Shown one piece after another: positions 1-9,165 of a DNA stretch of 64,000 nucleotides; within the stretch, counting starts at the first letter, position 1; every line of letters starts with the position of its first letter. The notes beneath the pieces are model-generated. The model was not told where the DNA came from and searched no databases. It saw nothing but the letters and a program-made list of their open reading frames with translations. Source of the DNA: a bacterium (GTDB taxonomy: Bacteria; Cyanobacteriota; Vampirovibrionia; Vampirovibrionales; Vampirovibrionaceae); assembly GCA_030429585.1 (NCBI GenBank), contig JAUIEU010000001.1, positions 1,763,848 through 1,827,847 on the forward strand. Direction: 5' to 3'. Made by a program: the position numbers and the translations under genes.

Positions 1-351
1 GTAAAATCCGGTACCACTACCTTAGAAATGGCCCTGTATGGCACCCCGATGGTGATTACCTATAAGGCCCACCCTTTTGCAGCGTGGCTGGCACGGAAAT
101 TAACCTTGGTGCCGTGCTTAGGCTTACCTAATTTATTAACGGATCCTCATCATCCGCCTATTGTAGAGCTATTGCAGGAAGAGGCCACGCCAGAGGCCTT
201 TGCCACCAAGTTGGGCCAACTGCTCACACCAGAGCACCCCTTGCTGCGCTACCAGAAAGAGGCCTTTGCCACCATTCAGGCGGCTATGCCAACAGAAAAT
301 GCCGCCGCCAATGTGGCGAAGGTGATAACACAACTGTTACCAGCAGATTAA
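1..351 (+). CDS. lpxB: Lipid-A-disaccharide synthase, C-terminal part
   Basis: Partial: the frame is open from base 1 and its start lies outside the window. The visible 116 residues match the C-terminal domain of LpxB (GT19), which joins UDP-diacylglucosamine to lipid X during lipid A synthesis at the inner membrane. Diagnostic are the SGTTTLEMALYGTPMVI nucleotide-sugar loop, the YKAHPF segment and VPCLGLPNLL, followed by helices ending near LLPAD. It implies a lipopolysaccharide outer membrane. The stop codon overlaps that of the convergent downstream gene, so no terminator fits between them. Confidence 0.9.
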   Translation, partial: VKSGTTTLEMALYGTPMVITYKAHPFAAWLARKLTLVPCLGLPNLLTDPHHPPIVELLQEEATPEAFATKLGQLLTPEHPLLRYQKEAFATIQAAMPTENAAANVAKVITQLLPAD

Positions 352-890
352 CTAGGCGTGCCGCCCATGCTGCTGAAGAGGGTCGGCAACATTTTCATTA
401 AATCGCCGCCGCCCTCGCCACCAAGGCTGCCTAACAATGTGGGCAACATGGCCATTAGGTTATTGCCACCACCGTTGTTACCTTGTTGGGCTTGGGTGTA
501 TTGCTGGAATTGGCTTTTCATATAATTTTCTACCGATGTTTTTTGAGCGGCCCAGAGTTTAGGCATCACGGTTTGAGGGCTCATCTGTAAGCCCATGTTG
601 AATAAGTGACCGTATTTGGCATCAATAAAGGCGAGCTGTTGGTCGCCGCTCATGTAGGGGTTATTCATCATTTGCCAGTTAGGGGTACTGTTTAGGCTGC
701 TGGCGCCAAACCCGGCAGAAAACCCACCGTAGGGGTTTGCTTGCCCGTAAGGCGAGCCATAGCTGGCGGATTGTCCAAAACCATAGGGCGAAGGTTGCCC
801 GTAACCACCATACCCGGAAGAAGGGGCGTAGTTACCATAGCTGGCAGATTGGCCATAGGGATTCATATTAGGCATGCCGTAATAAGACAT
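348..890 (-). CDS. Tyr/Gly/Ser-rich low-complexity protein
   Basis: About 180 residues. The N-terminal half is a run of imperfect short repeats built from PYGQ, SYG and GYGQPSPYG units, like disordered or adhesive low-complexity proteins. The C-terminal half is more ordered (around FIDAKYGHLFNMGLQMSPQ) and ends in Gly/Leu/Met-rich LLGSLGG and MLPTL repeats. I chose the ATG at 890 because a GGAG lies seven bases before it; an upstream GTG-ATG at 908/905 has no such site. No signal peptide or known domain is visible. It belongs to a set of low-complexity proteins recurring at 15-20 kb and 54-57 kb. Function unknown. Confidence 0.6.
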   Translation of the reverse strand: MSYYGMPNMNPYGQSASYGNYAPSSGYGGYGQPSPYGFGQSASYGSPYGQANPYGGFSAGFGASSLNSTPNWQMMNNPYMSGDQQLAFIDAKYGHLFNMGLQMSPQTVMPKLWAAQKTSVENYMKSQFQQYTQAQQGNNGGGNNLMAMLPTLLGSLGGEGGGDLMKMLPTLFSSMGGTPS

Positions 891-1037
891 TGGTTTGCTC
901 CACATCACAGTTTTTTTGGGGGTCTAGGTAGTGGCATAAAACCAAGGTGTATTGTTATTATAATAATATATAAACAAATTGTTACAGCTTCGAGGACAAA
1001 AGGCCTAGGCTATATAGAGGGTTTTGGACAAAAAACG

Positions 1038-1049
1038 CTCCATATGGAG
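1038..1049. promoter_or_regulatory. 12-bp perfect palindrome upstream of the TPR-glycosyltransferase gene
   Basis: CTCCATATGGAG is a perfect dyad in the 224-base gap between the two divergent genes, 66 bases before the ATG at 1115. It could be an operator for a dimeric regulator, but a 12-mer palindrome can arise by chance and no second copy was seen. Confidence 0.2.
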
Positions 1050-1114
1050 GGGCCATACACTACGGCGTGGCAGTACACTGGGGGTAGAGACAGATACCAA
1101 GGTGGATTGTGGTT

Positions 1115-3082
1115 ATGGGCAAGCAAAAAGCGACATCTAAAAAGGCAAAAAGCCGCAAAAAAACTGGGCCTATGGGTGCTAATAAACCCTATGGATCTAA
1201 AAGTGTGGCTGTACCTGGTGGTGGCAATGCGTTGCTGCAAGAAGGCCTGCTCGCCTTAAAACAAAAACATTACCCACAGGCCAAAGCCTTGCTGGGTAAG
1301 GCGGTAGAACAGTGGCCTAACAATACAGATATATTAACCTGTTATTTAGAAACCCTACAGCACGTGGGCAGTAAATCCGAGGAGATGGAGGCGACCCGCC
1401 AGCTACTTGCACTAAACCCAGGCAATGTAGGCACGGCCTTAGAATTGGCTAATTTATACTTACAGTTATACCAGTTGGGCCGATGTGTTCGCCTAGCGAC
1501 CCGTTATTTAAAACAATACCCTGCGGATAGCCGTTGGGTAGTCGTACTGGCAGAAGCCTACCAGCGGGCGGATCGCCCCCATAAGGCAGAGCAGTGGCTA
1601 AATGTGTATGTGTCATCACTGGGCCCCCGTGCCAAAGATGTAGTGCGGCATACCCCTAAAATTGCCATGTTACAGGCCAATATTGCCTTATCCACGAATA
1701 ATTTAGAACGTGCTTTACAAATAGCGCTAGATGTAACCATTGCTCACCCTAGCCCGGCTACTTATAGCCAGGCGGTTAATGTGTTTGTTCGGTCGGGTGC
1801 TTTGGTTCAGGCGGTGCGGCTGGCTAAAACCATGGTGCAGCATTTCCCTAAGGATAGAATGTTGCTTCAGTTTGCCCACGATATTTTTCGTGGTGTGGCG
1901 GATATCCCGGGTGGTAAGCCCCGCACGGTGCCGGAAACATTTGCTAACCCCAAGCCCGGCACGGCAGATATTGTGATGATATCGCCGACCCACTTTTTAG
2001 AAAACGGTGGCGGCCATCACCCGCCGCAAATTGCCCGTGCCTTAGCTGGCTTAGGCCACCGTGTATTGTTTAACCAGGTACATGCGGCTAAAACAGCCCC
2101 GGCGGCAGATAAAGAGGCCATGGTGGTGATGGGGGATGTGTACCGTAACCTACAAGAGCTGCCTGTAACCGCCTTTCAACGCCAGGTATGGCAGCAGTAT
2201 GTGGGCCAGGTTTTTTCTGTAGGGGATACGCCAGAGGCGGCACCGCCGCGCCCTAAGGTGGTGCTGGTGATGCATTGGTCGCCTTATATTTTATCTTTGT
2301 TGCCCATGTTTAAGGCACAGGGCTTTACGGTGGTGTATTGGTGTGTGGATGATTGGCAGGGCCTAAACGAAGTACGGTCGCCTTTAACGGTGGAAACCGT
2401 TTGCTGCCATGTGGCGGATGTATTATTGGCCACTGCAGAGCCCTTGGCTAAAAAGCTAAATACCATTGTGGGCAAGCCAGTTACCACGGTTATTCGTAAT
2501 GGGTTTTCGCGTCAGCATTTTCCAAAAGTGGTTGCCCCTGCTCCGCCGCCAGCGGATATGCGGTTTGGTGAGAAAAAAACCATTGTGTATTGGGGTGGGC
2601 TGGTTCATCATTGGTTGGATTGGGAGCTGATGACACAGCTTGTGCATCGCCACCCGGATTGGATGTTTAATGTTATTGGGCCGAATAAAGAAGGCGACTT
2701 AACCCACCCTGCCATAGAGGCGTTGCGGGACGCCCCTAATGTGGTGTTTTTAGGCAGTAAGCCCGTAAGTGAATTGGCTGCCTACGGCCACCATGCGGAT
2801 GCAGGGGTTATCCATTTTAAGGTGAATGATTTAACGGAAGCAGTAAACCCTGTAAAAGCCTATGAGTATTTGGCGTGTGGGTTGCCGATTGTGTCGACCC
2901 CTATGCCAGAGCTGGATGCTTTTCCGTACACATGGCAGTGCCAAACGGTAGAGGAAATGGAAGCGGCGTTTGCCGCCATTGAAACCACACCGGCGCCGAC
3001 GGAAGCGATAGAGCAGTTTTTAAATACCACCACATGGCAAGGCCGTGCCGAAGCGTTTTTACAGGCCTGTTCGCTAGGCTAA
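1115..3082 (+). CDS. TPR-repeat protein with glycosyltransferase (GT4-like) domain
   Basis: 655 residues. A Lys/Arg/Ser-rich N-terminus (residues 1-25) leads into TPR-like helical repeats (about 40-240; for example LEGLLALKQKHYPQAKALLGKAV-type units). From about 285 follows a GT-B glycosyltransferase: an N-terminal Rossmann half with GGGHHPPQIARAL, then a nucleotide-sugar half with VYWGGLVHHWLDWEL and the signature VNPVKAYEYLACGLPIVSTPMPEL. It probably transfers a sugar to a surface polymer, with the TPRs binding a partner or acceptor. I chose ATG 1115 because AAGGTGG precedes it with normal spacing; a GTG at 1109 is too close. It converges with the next gene with four bases between. Confidence 0.8.
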   Translation: MGKQKATSKKAKSRKKTGPMGANKPYGSKSVAVPGGGNALLQEGLLALKQKHYPQAKALLGKAVEQWPNNTDILTCYLETLQHVGSKSEEMEATRQLLALNPGNVGTALELANLYLQLYQLGRCVRLATRYLKQYPADSRWVVVLAEAYQRADRPHKAEQWLNVYVSSLGPRAKDVVRHTPKIAMLQANIALSTNNLERALQIALDVTIAHPSPATYSQAVNVFVRSGALVQAVRLAKTMVQHFPKDRMLLQFAHDIFRGVADIPGGKPRTVPETFANPKPGTADIVMISPTHFLENGGGHHPPQIARALAGLGHRVLFNQVHAAKTAPAADKEAMVVMGDVYRNLQELPVTAFQRQVWQQYVGQVFSVGDTPEAAPPRPKVVLVMHWSPYILSLLPMFKAQGFTVVYWCVDDWQGLNEVRSPLTVETVCCHVADVLLATAEPLAKKLNTIVGKPVTTVIRNGFSRQHFPKVVAPAPPPADMRFGEKKTIVYWGGLVHHWLDWELMTQLVHRHPDWMFNVIGPNKEGDLTHPAIEALRDAPNVVFLGSKPVSELAAYGHHADAGVIHFKVNDLTEAVNPVKAYEYLACGLPIVSTPMPELDAFPYTWQCQTVEEMEAAFAAIETTPAPTEAIEQFLNTTTWQGRAEAFLQACSLG

Positions 3083-3086
3083 ACGG

Positions 3087-5342
3087 TTAGCCGGTGGCTT
3101 TTAAAACAGGCTTTTCTGGGGTTTTTTCGGCGGAGCCTTTTTGGGCCTGGTTGTTATCTGGGTTCGGGGCAGGCGTGGCGTCAGTGTCTTTCGATGTAAC
3201 GGAGAGTTGTTCGCCGCTAGGGTTGGCCTGGGTGGGCAGGTAGGTTTTTTGGGCGATATCTTTATCCGCCATCGCCGCCAAAATGGCTTTGCCGTAACGA
3301 GGAGTCATGCTGGGCCAGCTATACACATTAATAGAAAATTGCATGGCCCGTTGGGCAATGGCGTAAAAATCGTCAGGGCTTTCCGTGTAGGTATCCACCG
3401 CTCGTTGAAGGCCTGCGGTAATGTTGTCTTTGGCTTCTTTTAAAATCGCCTTATCCGTTTCTGTCATGGGTTTTTTAGGTTTGGCGTTTTTATCACTTTT
3501 TTTAACGGGGTGGCGTTTGGCAATAGCCTTAAAATATTTGCCAGGGTTAAAGGGGTCTATTTTAAACCCTGTTTGGCCGTATTTTTCTAGGTATTGTTTT
3601 AGTAAAGGGTCGTTGGTGTTGGTATCGGTGTGGGGGTCTAGTACGGTTTTTTTCAGTCCGTCCACGTTGCTGCTAATAATAGCGCAGCCCATCAAGGGGG
3701 CTTCTACTTGGGGCAGGCCGTACGGCTCGTAAGAAGAAGGGAAGATAACCGCATCCGTACCGGCCACATATTGGTAGCGGTCTTTGCCGCGGTGGCCCTT
3801 AACTTCTAAAAATACCCGCCCAGGGAATTCTTTACGGATAGGGTCCATTAGGCTTTCTAGCCATGCTTTGTTGCTGTCGTCGCCTTCACCAATTTCTGGC
3901 CCAGAGATTAAAAATTGAAGGTTTGGGTTTTTCTTTAACAGTTGGGGGATGCTTTCAATTAACGATTCGATACCTTTTTGGATGGAATCTTGCCGTGAGA
4001 GAATGTAACTGGCGAGGAAGGCATTGGGGTCTTCTGTTAGCCCTAGTTTTTTTTGTAAGGCCACTTTGTTGGTTTGCTTAAAGGCTTTAATATCCGCGGC
4101 AGTAACATCTTTGTAGTTGCCGGTTTCCTTGCCTTTACTGCCCATGGTGGTAAAACCGTCTTCTTCTAGGTAGGGGCTTTTAAAGGGGTTAAAGTCACTT
4201 TCGGGCACGTGGTGGATATCGTGTACCATGTGCTTGCTTAGGTGCTGGTTTAGGCGGTCTACAAACAGGTGGCCGGTGCCAAGGCCGGTGCTTTTATCGG
4301 TGACACGTTCAGCATAACTATCGCTCATAAAAATGCCGTTGGCCCCACTCATGCCAGTTTCTACCAGGCTAACATGGGGCGATTTTTTACGGGTTTGCTT
4401 ATCGCGCACCTGTTTAACCAATTCGCTTTTTTTAAAATAGTTCGGGTTTAGGCCAGTATCTTCTAGGCTTTGTTCGGGTATGCGGTAATCGTGGGTGTTG
4501 TGCATATAGTACAGGCGGGCCATGTCGTCCATGCCGTTTTCATCTAACGCAGCAGGTAGCACCCCACTAATCCAGTCGTTTATAACGGCAAATTTATAGT
4601 TTTTGTTGGCATCGCCTTGTTTATCTTGGTATTGCTTAATTAGGTTGGTGGCCGCTCGGTTAAAATAAATAGAAGCCAGGGCGGCAGGAAAGCTGCCTCG
4701 GTAGTAGGTGCCGCTGCTGTCTTTCTCAATCATGGCGCTTACGTCCTCGGCAGAGTTGCCCAGCAGGGTTTGCCACACGGTTTCCGATTCGCCCTTGTGG
4801 GTGAGGTAGGCGCTGTTAATGTTATTAAATAGGGGGCTTTTAATGGCAAATACGTTAATTTTTCGGCCAGATTCAGGGATGGTTTCTTCGCGGGCCATCA
4901 ACTCAAAGGGGATATCGGGGCCTTTAACAATACTACCGGTTTTATCCTTGTATTGGTAATGCAGGCTGGTGGTTAAGCCTGTGGGTGTAAAGGGGTTGCT
5001 AAGGGTGTCATTGGCTTTGGCTAATGAGGCATAAAAAGGTTGGATAACATCCATGCGAATGCCGTCGTAGTCTTTGCCTTCCAGCGTAAAAGGCATGTTT
5101 ACCCCGTAAGGGATGGTGAGTGATACGCTGCCTAAGCCACCTGCCCAGGTGCCTTCCATATCTGGCATACTGCGCTCCATGGTAAAAAACAGGCCAGGCC
5201 CAATAACAGGCTTGGGGGCGTTTTTGCCAAAATAAATCGCCCGCGCAGGTGTGGCCTTAAGGGCGCTGGGCTGCGAGGCCTGGCGGCTTAGGCGAGAAGA
5301 AGGGCGGTACTGGGGGGCTAAAGGAAGGGAATGAAGCTGCAT
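3087..5342 (-). CDS. Glycogen/starch synthase-like glycosyltransferase (GT5)
   Basis: 751 residues, much longer than bacterial GlgA (about 480). An N-terminal extension of about 50 residues carries AIYFGKNAPK. The GT5 catalytic region follows: TWAGGLGSVSLTIPYGV near residue 65-80, YYMHNTHDYR, MSDSYAERV, and the donor loop FPSSYEPYGLPQVEAPLMG with the expected E-x7-E spacing. An insertion containing DPHTDTNTNDPLLKQYLEKYGQ and a Lys-rich stretch follow, and the C-terminus is a disordered Pro/Lys/Thr tail. In GlgA the acceptor-side motif is K-x-GG-L; here the Lys position is Trp (WAGGL). It may therefore use a substrate other than ADP-glucose/glycogen. No glgC or glgB is adjacent. Confidence 0.75.
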   Translation of the reverse strand: MQLHSLPLAPQYRPSSRLSRQASQPSALKATPARAIYFGKNAPKPVIGPGLFFTMERSMPDMEGTWAGGLGSVSLTIPYGVNMPFTLEGKDYDGIRMDVIQPFYASLAKANDTLSNPFTPTGLTTSLHYQYKDKTGSIVKGPDIPFELMAREETIPESGRKINVFAIKSPLFNNINSAYLTHKGESETVWQTLLGNSAEDVSAMIEKDSSGTYYRGSFPAALASIYFNRAATNLIKQYQDKQGDANKNYKFAVINDWISGVLPAALDENGMDDMARLYYMHNTHDYRIPEQSLEDTGLNPNYFKKSELVKQVRDKQTRKKSPHVSLVETGMSGANGIFMSDSYAERVTDKSTGLGTGHLFVDRLNQHLSKHMVHDIHHVPESDFNPFKSPYLEEDGFTTMGSKGKETGNYKDVTAADIKAFKQTNKVALQKKLGLTEDPNAFLASYILSRQDSIQKGIESLIESIPQLLKKNPNLQFLISGPEIGEGDDSNKAWLESLMDPIRKEFPGRVFLEVKGHRGKDRYQYVAGTDAVIFPSSYEPYGLPQVEAPLMGCAIISSNVDGLKKTVLDPHTDTNTNDPLLKQYLEKYGQTGFKIDPFNPGKYFKAIAKRHPVKKSDKNAKPKKPMTETDKAILKEAKDNITAGLQRAVDTYTESPDDFYAIAQRAMQFSINVYSWPSMTPRYGKAILAAMADKDIAQKTYLPTQANPSGEQLSVTSKDTDATPAPNPDNNQAQKGSAEKTPEKPVLKATG

Positions 5343-5623
5343 AGTCTCAATAAATTAAGCGAAAATCACACAATAGAGAAGGGATAGGGCCTATTACACA
5401 AAGGCAGTCAGGGTCGTCTAACCGATGAAAGATTACCCAAATAAAACCCACCCAAGGGTAAAATTGCCAGCAACAAGGGGTGGGTACTGCTGCTGTTAAG
5501 CAAACCTTAGGATAAGGTTAATTTATGGCGGTTTTGCTTGCGGGTGGGCCTGTTCTCCCGGTACACTGGTAGGCTGTAAAGGAATGTATTCCTGTTATTC
5601 AACCTGATTGGAGACAAACGATT

Positions 5624-6148
5624 ATGGCCCCATTAATTGGCAAACCCGCCCCCGATTTTACCGCTGAAGCGTACGCTGATGGCGAAATTAAAAATATCTC
5701 TTTGAGTGATTACAAAGGCAAGTGGGTAGTACTCTTTTTCTATCCGCTAGATTTCACCTTTGTATGCCCTACTGAAATCCAAGGCTTTGACGCTAAAAAA
5801 GCTGAATTTGATAAGCTAAACACCCAAATTATTGGTGCTAGTGTGGATAGTGCTCACTCCCACAAAGCGTGGAGCGAAAGCAGCCTAGGTAAAATGAACT
5901 ACCCCATTATTAGCGATATTACCCACCGCGTTAGCCGCGATTATGGCGTATTGCTAGAAGATAAAGGCATCAGCTTGCGTGGTGTGTTTATTATTGACCC
6001 CGATGGCAACCTAAAAAGCTACAGCGTGAACGACCTATCTGTAGGCCGTAACGTGGATGAGATTGTGCGCTTAGTACAAGCTTTCCAAAGTGGCGACCTA
6101 TGCCCAGTAGGCTGGAAGCCCGGCGAAAAAACCCTAGGTAAAGCGTAA
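5624..6148 (+). CDS. 2-Cys peroxiredoxin (AhpC/Prx1 type)
   Basis: 174 residues. It reduces H2O2, peroxynitrite and organic peroxides in the cytoplasm using thioredoxin or AhpF-type donors. The peroxidatic Cys is in [13 protein letters not shown] (about residue 46). The resolving Cys is in GDLCPVGW near the C-terminus, making it a typical dimeric 2-Cys enzyme. The protein ends soon after GEKTLGKA and lacks the C-terminal YF helix that makes eukaryotic Prx1 sensitive to overoxidation, so it is probably a robust type. A good ribosome site (TTGGAGAC) lies before the ATG, and a terminator follows. Confidence 0.95.
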   Translation: MAPLIGKPAPDFTAEAYADGEIKNISLSDYKGKWVVLFFYPLDFTFVCPTEIQGFDAKKAEFDKLNTQIIGASVDSAHSHKAWSESSLGKMNYPIISDITHRVSRDYGVLLEDKGISLRGVFIIDPDGNLKSYSVNDLSVGRNVDEIVRLVQAFQSGDLCPVGWKPGEKTLGKA

Positions 6149-6178
6149 GCCTTATCTAAGCAAATTGCTTAAATGTTT

Positions 6179-6217
6179 AAAAGCCCTTGGCCATACTCAT
6201 GGCTGAGGGCTTTTTGT
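6179..6217 (+). terminator. Rho-independent terminator of the peroxiredoxin gene
   Basis: The arms AAAGCCCTTGGCCAT and ATGGCTGAGGGCTTT form a stem with one mismatch and a short ACTC loop, followed by a T-run. It lies 30 bases after the peroxiredoxin stop codon. Confidence 0.85.
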
Positions 6218-6445
6218 TTATCCAAAGTGGTCGTTATCGAATTCTTCATAATCAGTAATATTCAAACTATGGATTGCTTGTCGAATAAGTTCGTCTGTGT
6301 GGTTATTTTGGCCCTTAATATTAATTCGATTGGCACTTGTTCTAAAATTTAAATTAGATTTACGAGGATGTTTAACTAGTTTACTTCTTATGTCCCAGTA
6401 ATCTTGTGAGTCTTTAAATTGAAAGATTGTGCCGAATTTTAGCAT
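6218..6445 (-). CDS. Small hypothetical protein, A+T-rich gene
   Basis: 75 residues, charged and Asn-rich (MLKFGTIFQFKDSQDYWDIR at the start), with no signal peptide or membrane segment. Base composition is clearly more A+T-rich than the neighbours. Its stop codon abuts the T-run of the peroxiredoxin terminator. The ribosome site is weak. It may be a recently acquired or spurious ORF; I do not recognise a family. Confidence 0.4.
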   Translation of the reverse strand: MLKFGTIFQFKDSQDYWDIRSKLVKHPRKSNLNFRTSANRINIKGQNNHTDELIRQAIHSLNITDYEEFDNDHFG

Positions 6446-6511
6446 ATTGCTTAAGGACCGTCTTAAGGGGCGTTTAATAGTATAAAACGGCTAAATATAA
6501 TATTATGATAC

Positions 6512-7795
6512 TTACGTAAGTCGAAACCGTGCTGAAGTACCATGCCCAACCAATCCTTCAATATCGGCAAAGTGGGCGGCATCATCAAATATTTGAGTTT
6601 GGTTAGGCTTAACTTGTTGCCAGGTTTGGGGCCGTAAAAAGGTGAGTGGCGTTAGCCCGCCACTAAAGCGTGCGGCCCGTGCCGTGGGTAGGGTGTGGTT
6701 AGGCCCAGCCATGTAATCGCCAATGGGTACGGGGGTGTGGTGGTCGCAAAACAGGGCGCCATAATCGGTTAGGTTGGGCGTTAACTCATCGGGGTTATCT
6801 ATCAGTAATTCTAAATGTTCGGGGGCTAGGGCATTAGCTATGCTGGCACAAGCAGTTAAGCTATCCAATACAAATAAGCCGCTGGCAGCTAAACTATCCG
6901 TAATAAACGTGGCGATACTAGGGTTAGCCAATTGTTGCGCTAAGGCCTTCTGGGTTTTTTGGGCAAGTGCCATACTCGGGGTCAGCAAATAAGCGCGCGC
7001 ATCCGGGTCATGTTCGGCCTGAGCAATGAGATCCGCCGCTACCCAATCTGGGTTTGCCGTGTCATCAGCAAGTATCACTACTTCGCTTGGGCCCGCCAGC
7101 CCATCAATGCCAATAATGCCCTGTAGTTGGCGTTTGGCTTCGGTTACATACGCATTACCCGGCCCAACTACCATGGCTGCTGCAGGAATCGTATCTGTAC
7201 CGTAGGCCATTGCCGCTACAGCTTGCGCCCCACCCAGTTGGATAAACCGTGTAGCGCCAGCCATGTGGCCGGCCACCAATGTTTCGGGCGTTAGTTTTGG
7301 GCTTACTAACGAAATCTCTGGTACACCGGCGACTTTGGCAGTAATGGCCGTCATTAGTGCGGTAGAGGGCAGTGGGTAACGCCCGCCGGGAACATAGCAC
7401 GCCACGTGATTAACAGGCTGAAACCGAACGCCAGTATCGACGGCATCATCACACACCGTAATGGGCGATAGGCGATCTATAAATGCTTGGTTAAAACGGG
7501 TAATGCGTTCGGCGGCACGCTGTAATACGCCTAGTGTTTCTTCAGAAAGCTGTTCTTTGGCTGACGTTACTGTCGCATTATTGGCACAAAAAATGGCGAT
7601 AGGCGCATCGCCTAACTCGGTAATAATTTCGGCAAGTGCGGTATCGCCGTCGGCTTTGACACGCTCGATAATAGCGGCGGTGCGTTGTTGTACCACTGGG
7701 TCTACCGTTAGTGCAGGTTGCGTTAACTTGGCCAGTTGTTGGGTAGCCACATCACCCTGATAGATAGGAATAATAGCAGAGGCTGTTTTGGGCAT
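6512..7795 (-). CDS. hisD: Histidinol dehydrogenase
   Basis: 427 residues, normal HisD length. It oxidises L-histidinol to L-histidine in two NAD-dependent steps, the last reactions of the pathway. Recognisable segments are NHVACYVPGGRYPLPSTALM, ATRFIQLGGAQAVAAMAYGT, GPGNAYVTEAKRQL, GPSEVVILADDTANPDWVAADL, the zinc/catalytic region AQAEHDPDARAYLLT, and the C-terminal SGGLTPLTFLRPQTW. Its ATG overlaps the stop of the upstream hisA-I-E gene by one base (TAATG), so the two are probably translationally coupled. Confidence 0.97.
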   Translation of the reverse strand: MPKTASAIIPIYQGDVATQQLAKLTQPALTVDPVVQQRTAAIIERVKADGDTALAEIITELGDAPIAIFCANNATVTSAKEQLSEETLGVLQRAAERITRFNQAFIDRLSPITVCDDAVDTGVRFQPVNHVACYVPGGRYPLPSTALMTAITAKVAGVPEISLVSPKLTPETLVAGHMAGATRFIQLGGAQAVAAMAYGTDTIPAAAMVVGPGNAYVTEAKRQLQGIIGIDGLAGPSEVVILADDTANPDWVAADLIAQAEHDPDARAYLLTPSMALAQKTQKALAQQLANPSIATFITDSLAASGLFVLDSLTACASIANALAPEHLELLIDNPDELTPNLTDYGALFCDHHTPVPIGDYMAGPNHTLPTARAARFSGGLTPLTFLRPQTWQQVKPNQTQIFDDAAHFADIEGLVGHGTSARFRLT

Positions 7796-9045
7796 TAGCG
7801 CTCACGGCCTCCCAATTCGGCCACAATTTCGGCCAGTTCCACGCCTTCCGCTACGGCGAGTACACTGGCAAAATAAATTAGGTCGCCAATTTCCCATACT
7901 AAATTATTGCGGTCGGGGGCTTGTGCCACTTCAAAGGCTTCTTCCATTAATTTTTTAAGGAGTAATTCTCGGTTGTTAAGCAGCTTGTTGGTATACGATT
8001 TTTCCGTAGGGTTGGCCTTGCGCTGATTGAGCGTATGAAAGAGCGAGGCGAGTGAAAAATCTGCTTTGCCAAAGCCTTGCCCGTAGCAACTGTGGGCGCT
8101 GGTGTGGCAGGCGTTGCCATTTTGACGAACCTTAAATAACAAGCTATCTCGGTCGCAATCGGTGCGGCAGCTAACAAGTGTTTGGGTATGCCCGCTGGTT
8201 TTGCCTTTTTCCCATAGTTCATTTCGGCTTCGGCTAAAGTACACCCCTGTGCCGGTGTCTACCGCTTGTTGTAGCGATTCTGGCGAACTGTAGGCTTGCA
8301 TCAACACCTCATTGCTATCGGCATCTTGCACAATGGTGGGGATAAGGTTCTGTTGTTTTTCAAAATCCAAACTTTTTACCAGTCCTTCGCCTAGCGAAAG
8401 TTTGCCTGTGTATAACGCCATGCCTACCTGTACATCTACGCCAAGCTTACTTACTGCAATGGCGTCTTCTGTTGTGGCCACACCACCGGCTACCGTTACG
8501 GCGTGGGGTAAGGTATCGCGAAGGGTTTGTATGGCATCCAAATCCATGCCACTAAGGGTACCTTCGGTGGCTACAAAGGTGCACAAATAACCGCCGCAGT
8601 AATCGGCCAAACGCTTAGCGCGGTCGGTCACGCTTTCGCCGGTTTCATTGGCCCAGCCTTGGTCTACCACTTGGCCGTTGTTGTGGTCTAAGGCTACCAT
8701 CACGCGGTGGGCCGGTAGTTGGCTAAGTAATTCTGGCGTGGCGGCGGTGCCTAGCATTATCCACTTGGCGCCAGCACGTAGGTATAATCGGGCGCGTTCC
8801 ACATCACGGATGCCCCCACCCACACGTACATCCGCCACTTGGCACATGCGCCGAATCAGCTCTACATTAGGGCTGTTGGGGTTTTTACCAGTGGCGGCAT
8901 CTAAATCCACTACCGCCACTTCGCCGTATTTGTTAAATTCGCGGGCAAGCGCTACCGGGTCGCGTTCATCAGTCAGCACGCGCTCTTTCCCTTGGCGTAG
9001 TTGGACGACCTCGCCATCCATTAAATCGATACTAGCAATAATCAT
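7795..9045 (-). CDS. Trifunctional HisA-HisI-HisE fusion
   Basis: 416 residues from ATG 9045, chosen because HisA proteins begin M-I-I-x-x-I-D; an upstream start at 9093 is possible. Three domains lie in one frame. Residues about 1-224 are ProFAR isomerase HisA (ASIDLMDG, DVRVGGGIRD, ATEGTLSGMD, AGGVATTEDA). About 227-322 are phosphoribosyl-AMP cyclohydrolase HisI (YFSRSRNELWEKGKTSGHTQ, metal site DCDRD, ACHTSAHSC). About 332-416 are phosphoribosyl-ATP pyrophosphatase HisE (KKLMEEAFEV, WEIGDLIYFASV). It would catalyse steps 2, 3 and 4 in a single polypeptide. HisIE fusions are common; the added HisA is unusual to my knowledge. Confidence 0.92.
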   Translation of the reverse strand: MIIASIDLMDGEVVQLRQGKERVLTDERDPVALAREFNKYGEVAVVDLDAATGKNPNSPNVELIRRMCQVADVRVGGGIRDVERARLYLRAGAKWIMLGTAATPELLSQLPAHRVMVALDHNNGQVVDQGWANETGESVTDRAKRLADYCGGYLCTFVATEGTLSGMDLDAIQTLRDTLPHAVTVAGGVATTEDAIAVSKLGVDVQVGMALYTGKLSLGEGLVKSLDFEKQQNLIPTIVQDADSNEVLMQAYSSPESLQQAVDTGTGVYFSRSRNELWEKGKTSGHTQTLVSCRTDCDRDSLLFKVRQNGNACHTSAHSCYGQGFGKADFSLASLFHTLNQRKANPTEKSYTNKLLNNRELLLKKLMEEAFEVAQAPDRNNLVWEIGDLIYFASVLAVAEGVELAEIVAELGGRER

Positions 9046-9165
9046 AATTAACCTGAGTTTATTTGTGGGTGTAATTGGTTGTATAGTATGCAAAACACTA
9101 CGTGCCTGCTATATAATAAGCATTAAAGTCGTTTAATAAACGCTAAATTAAAGGCTAATATTATT

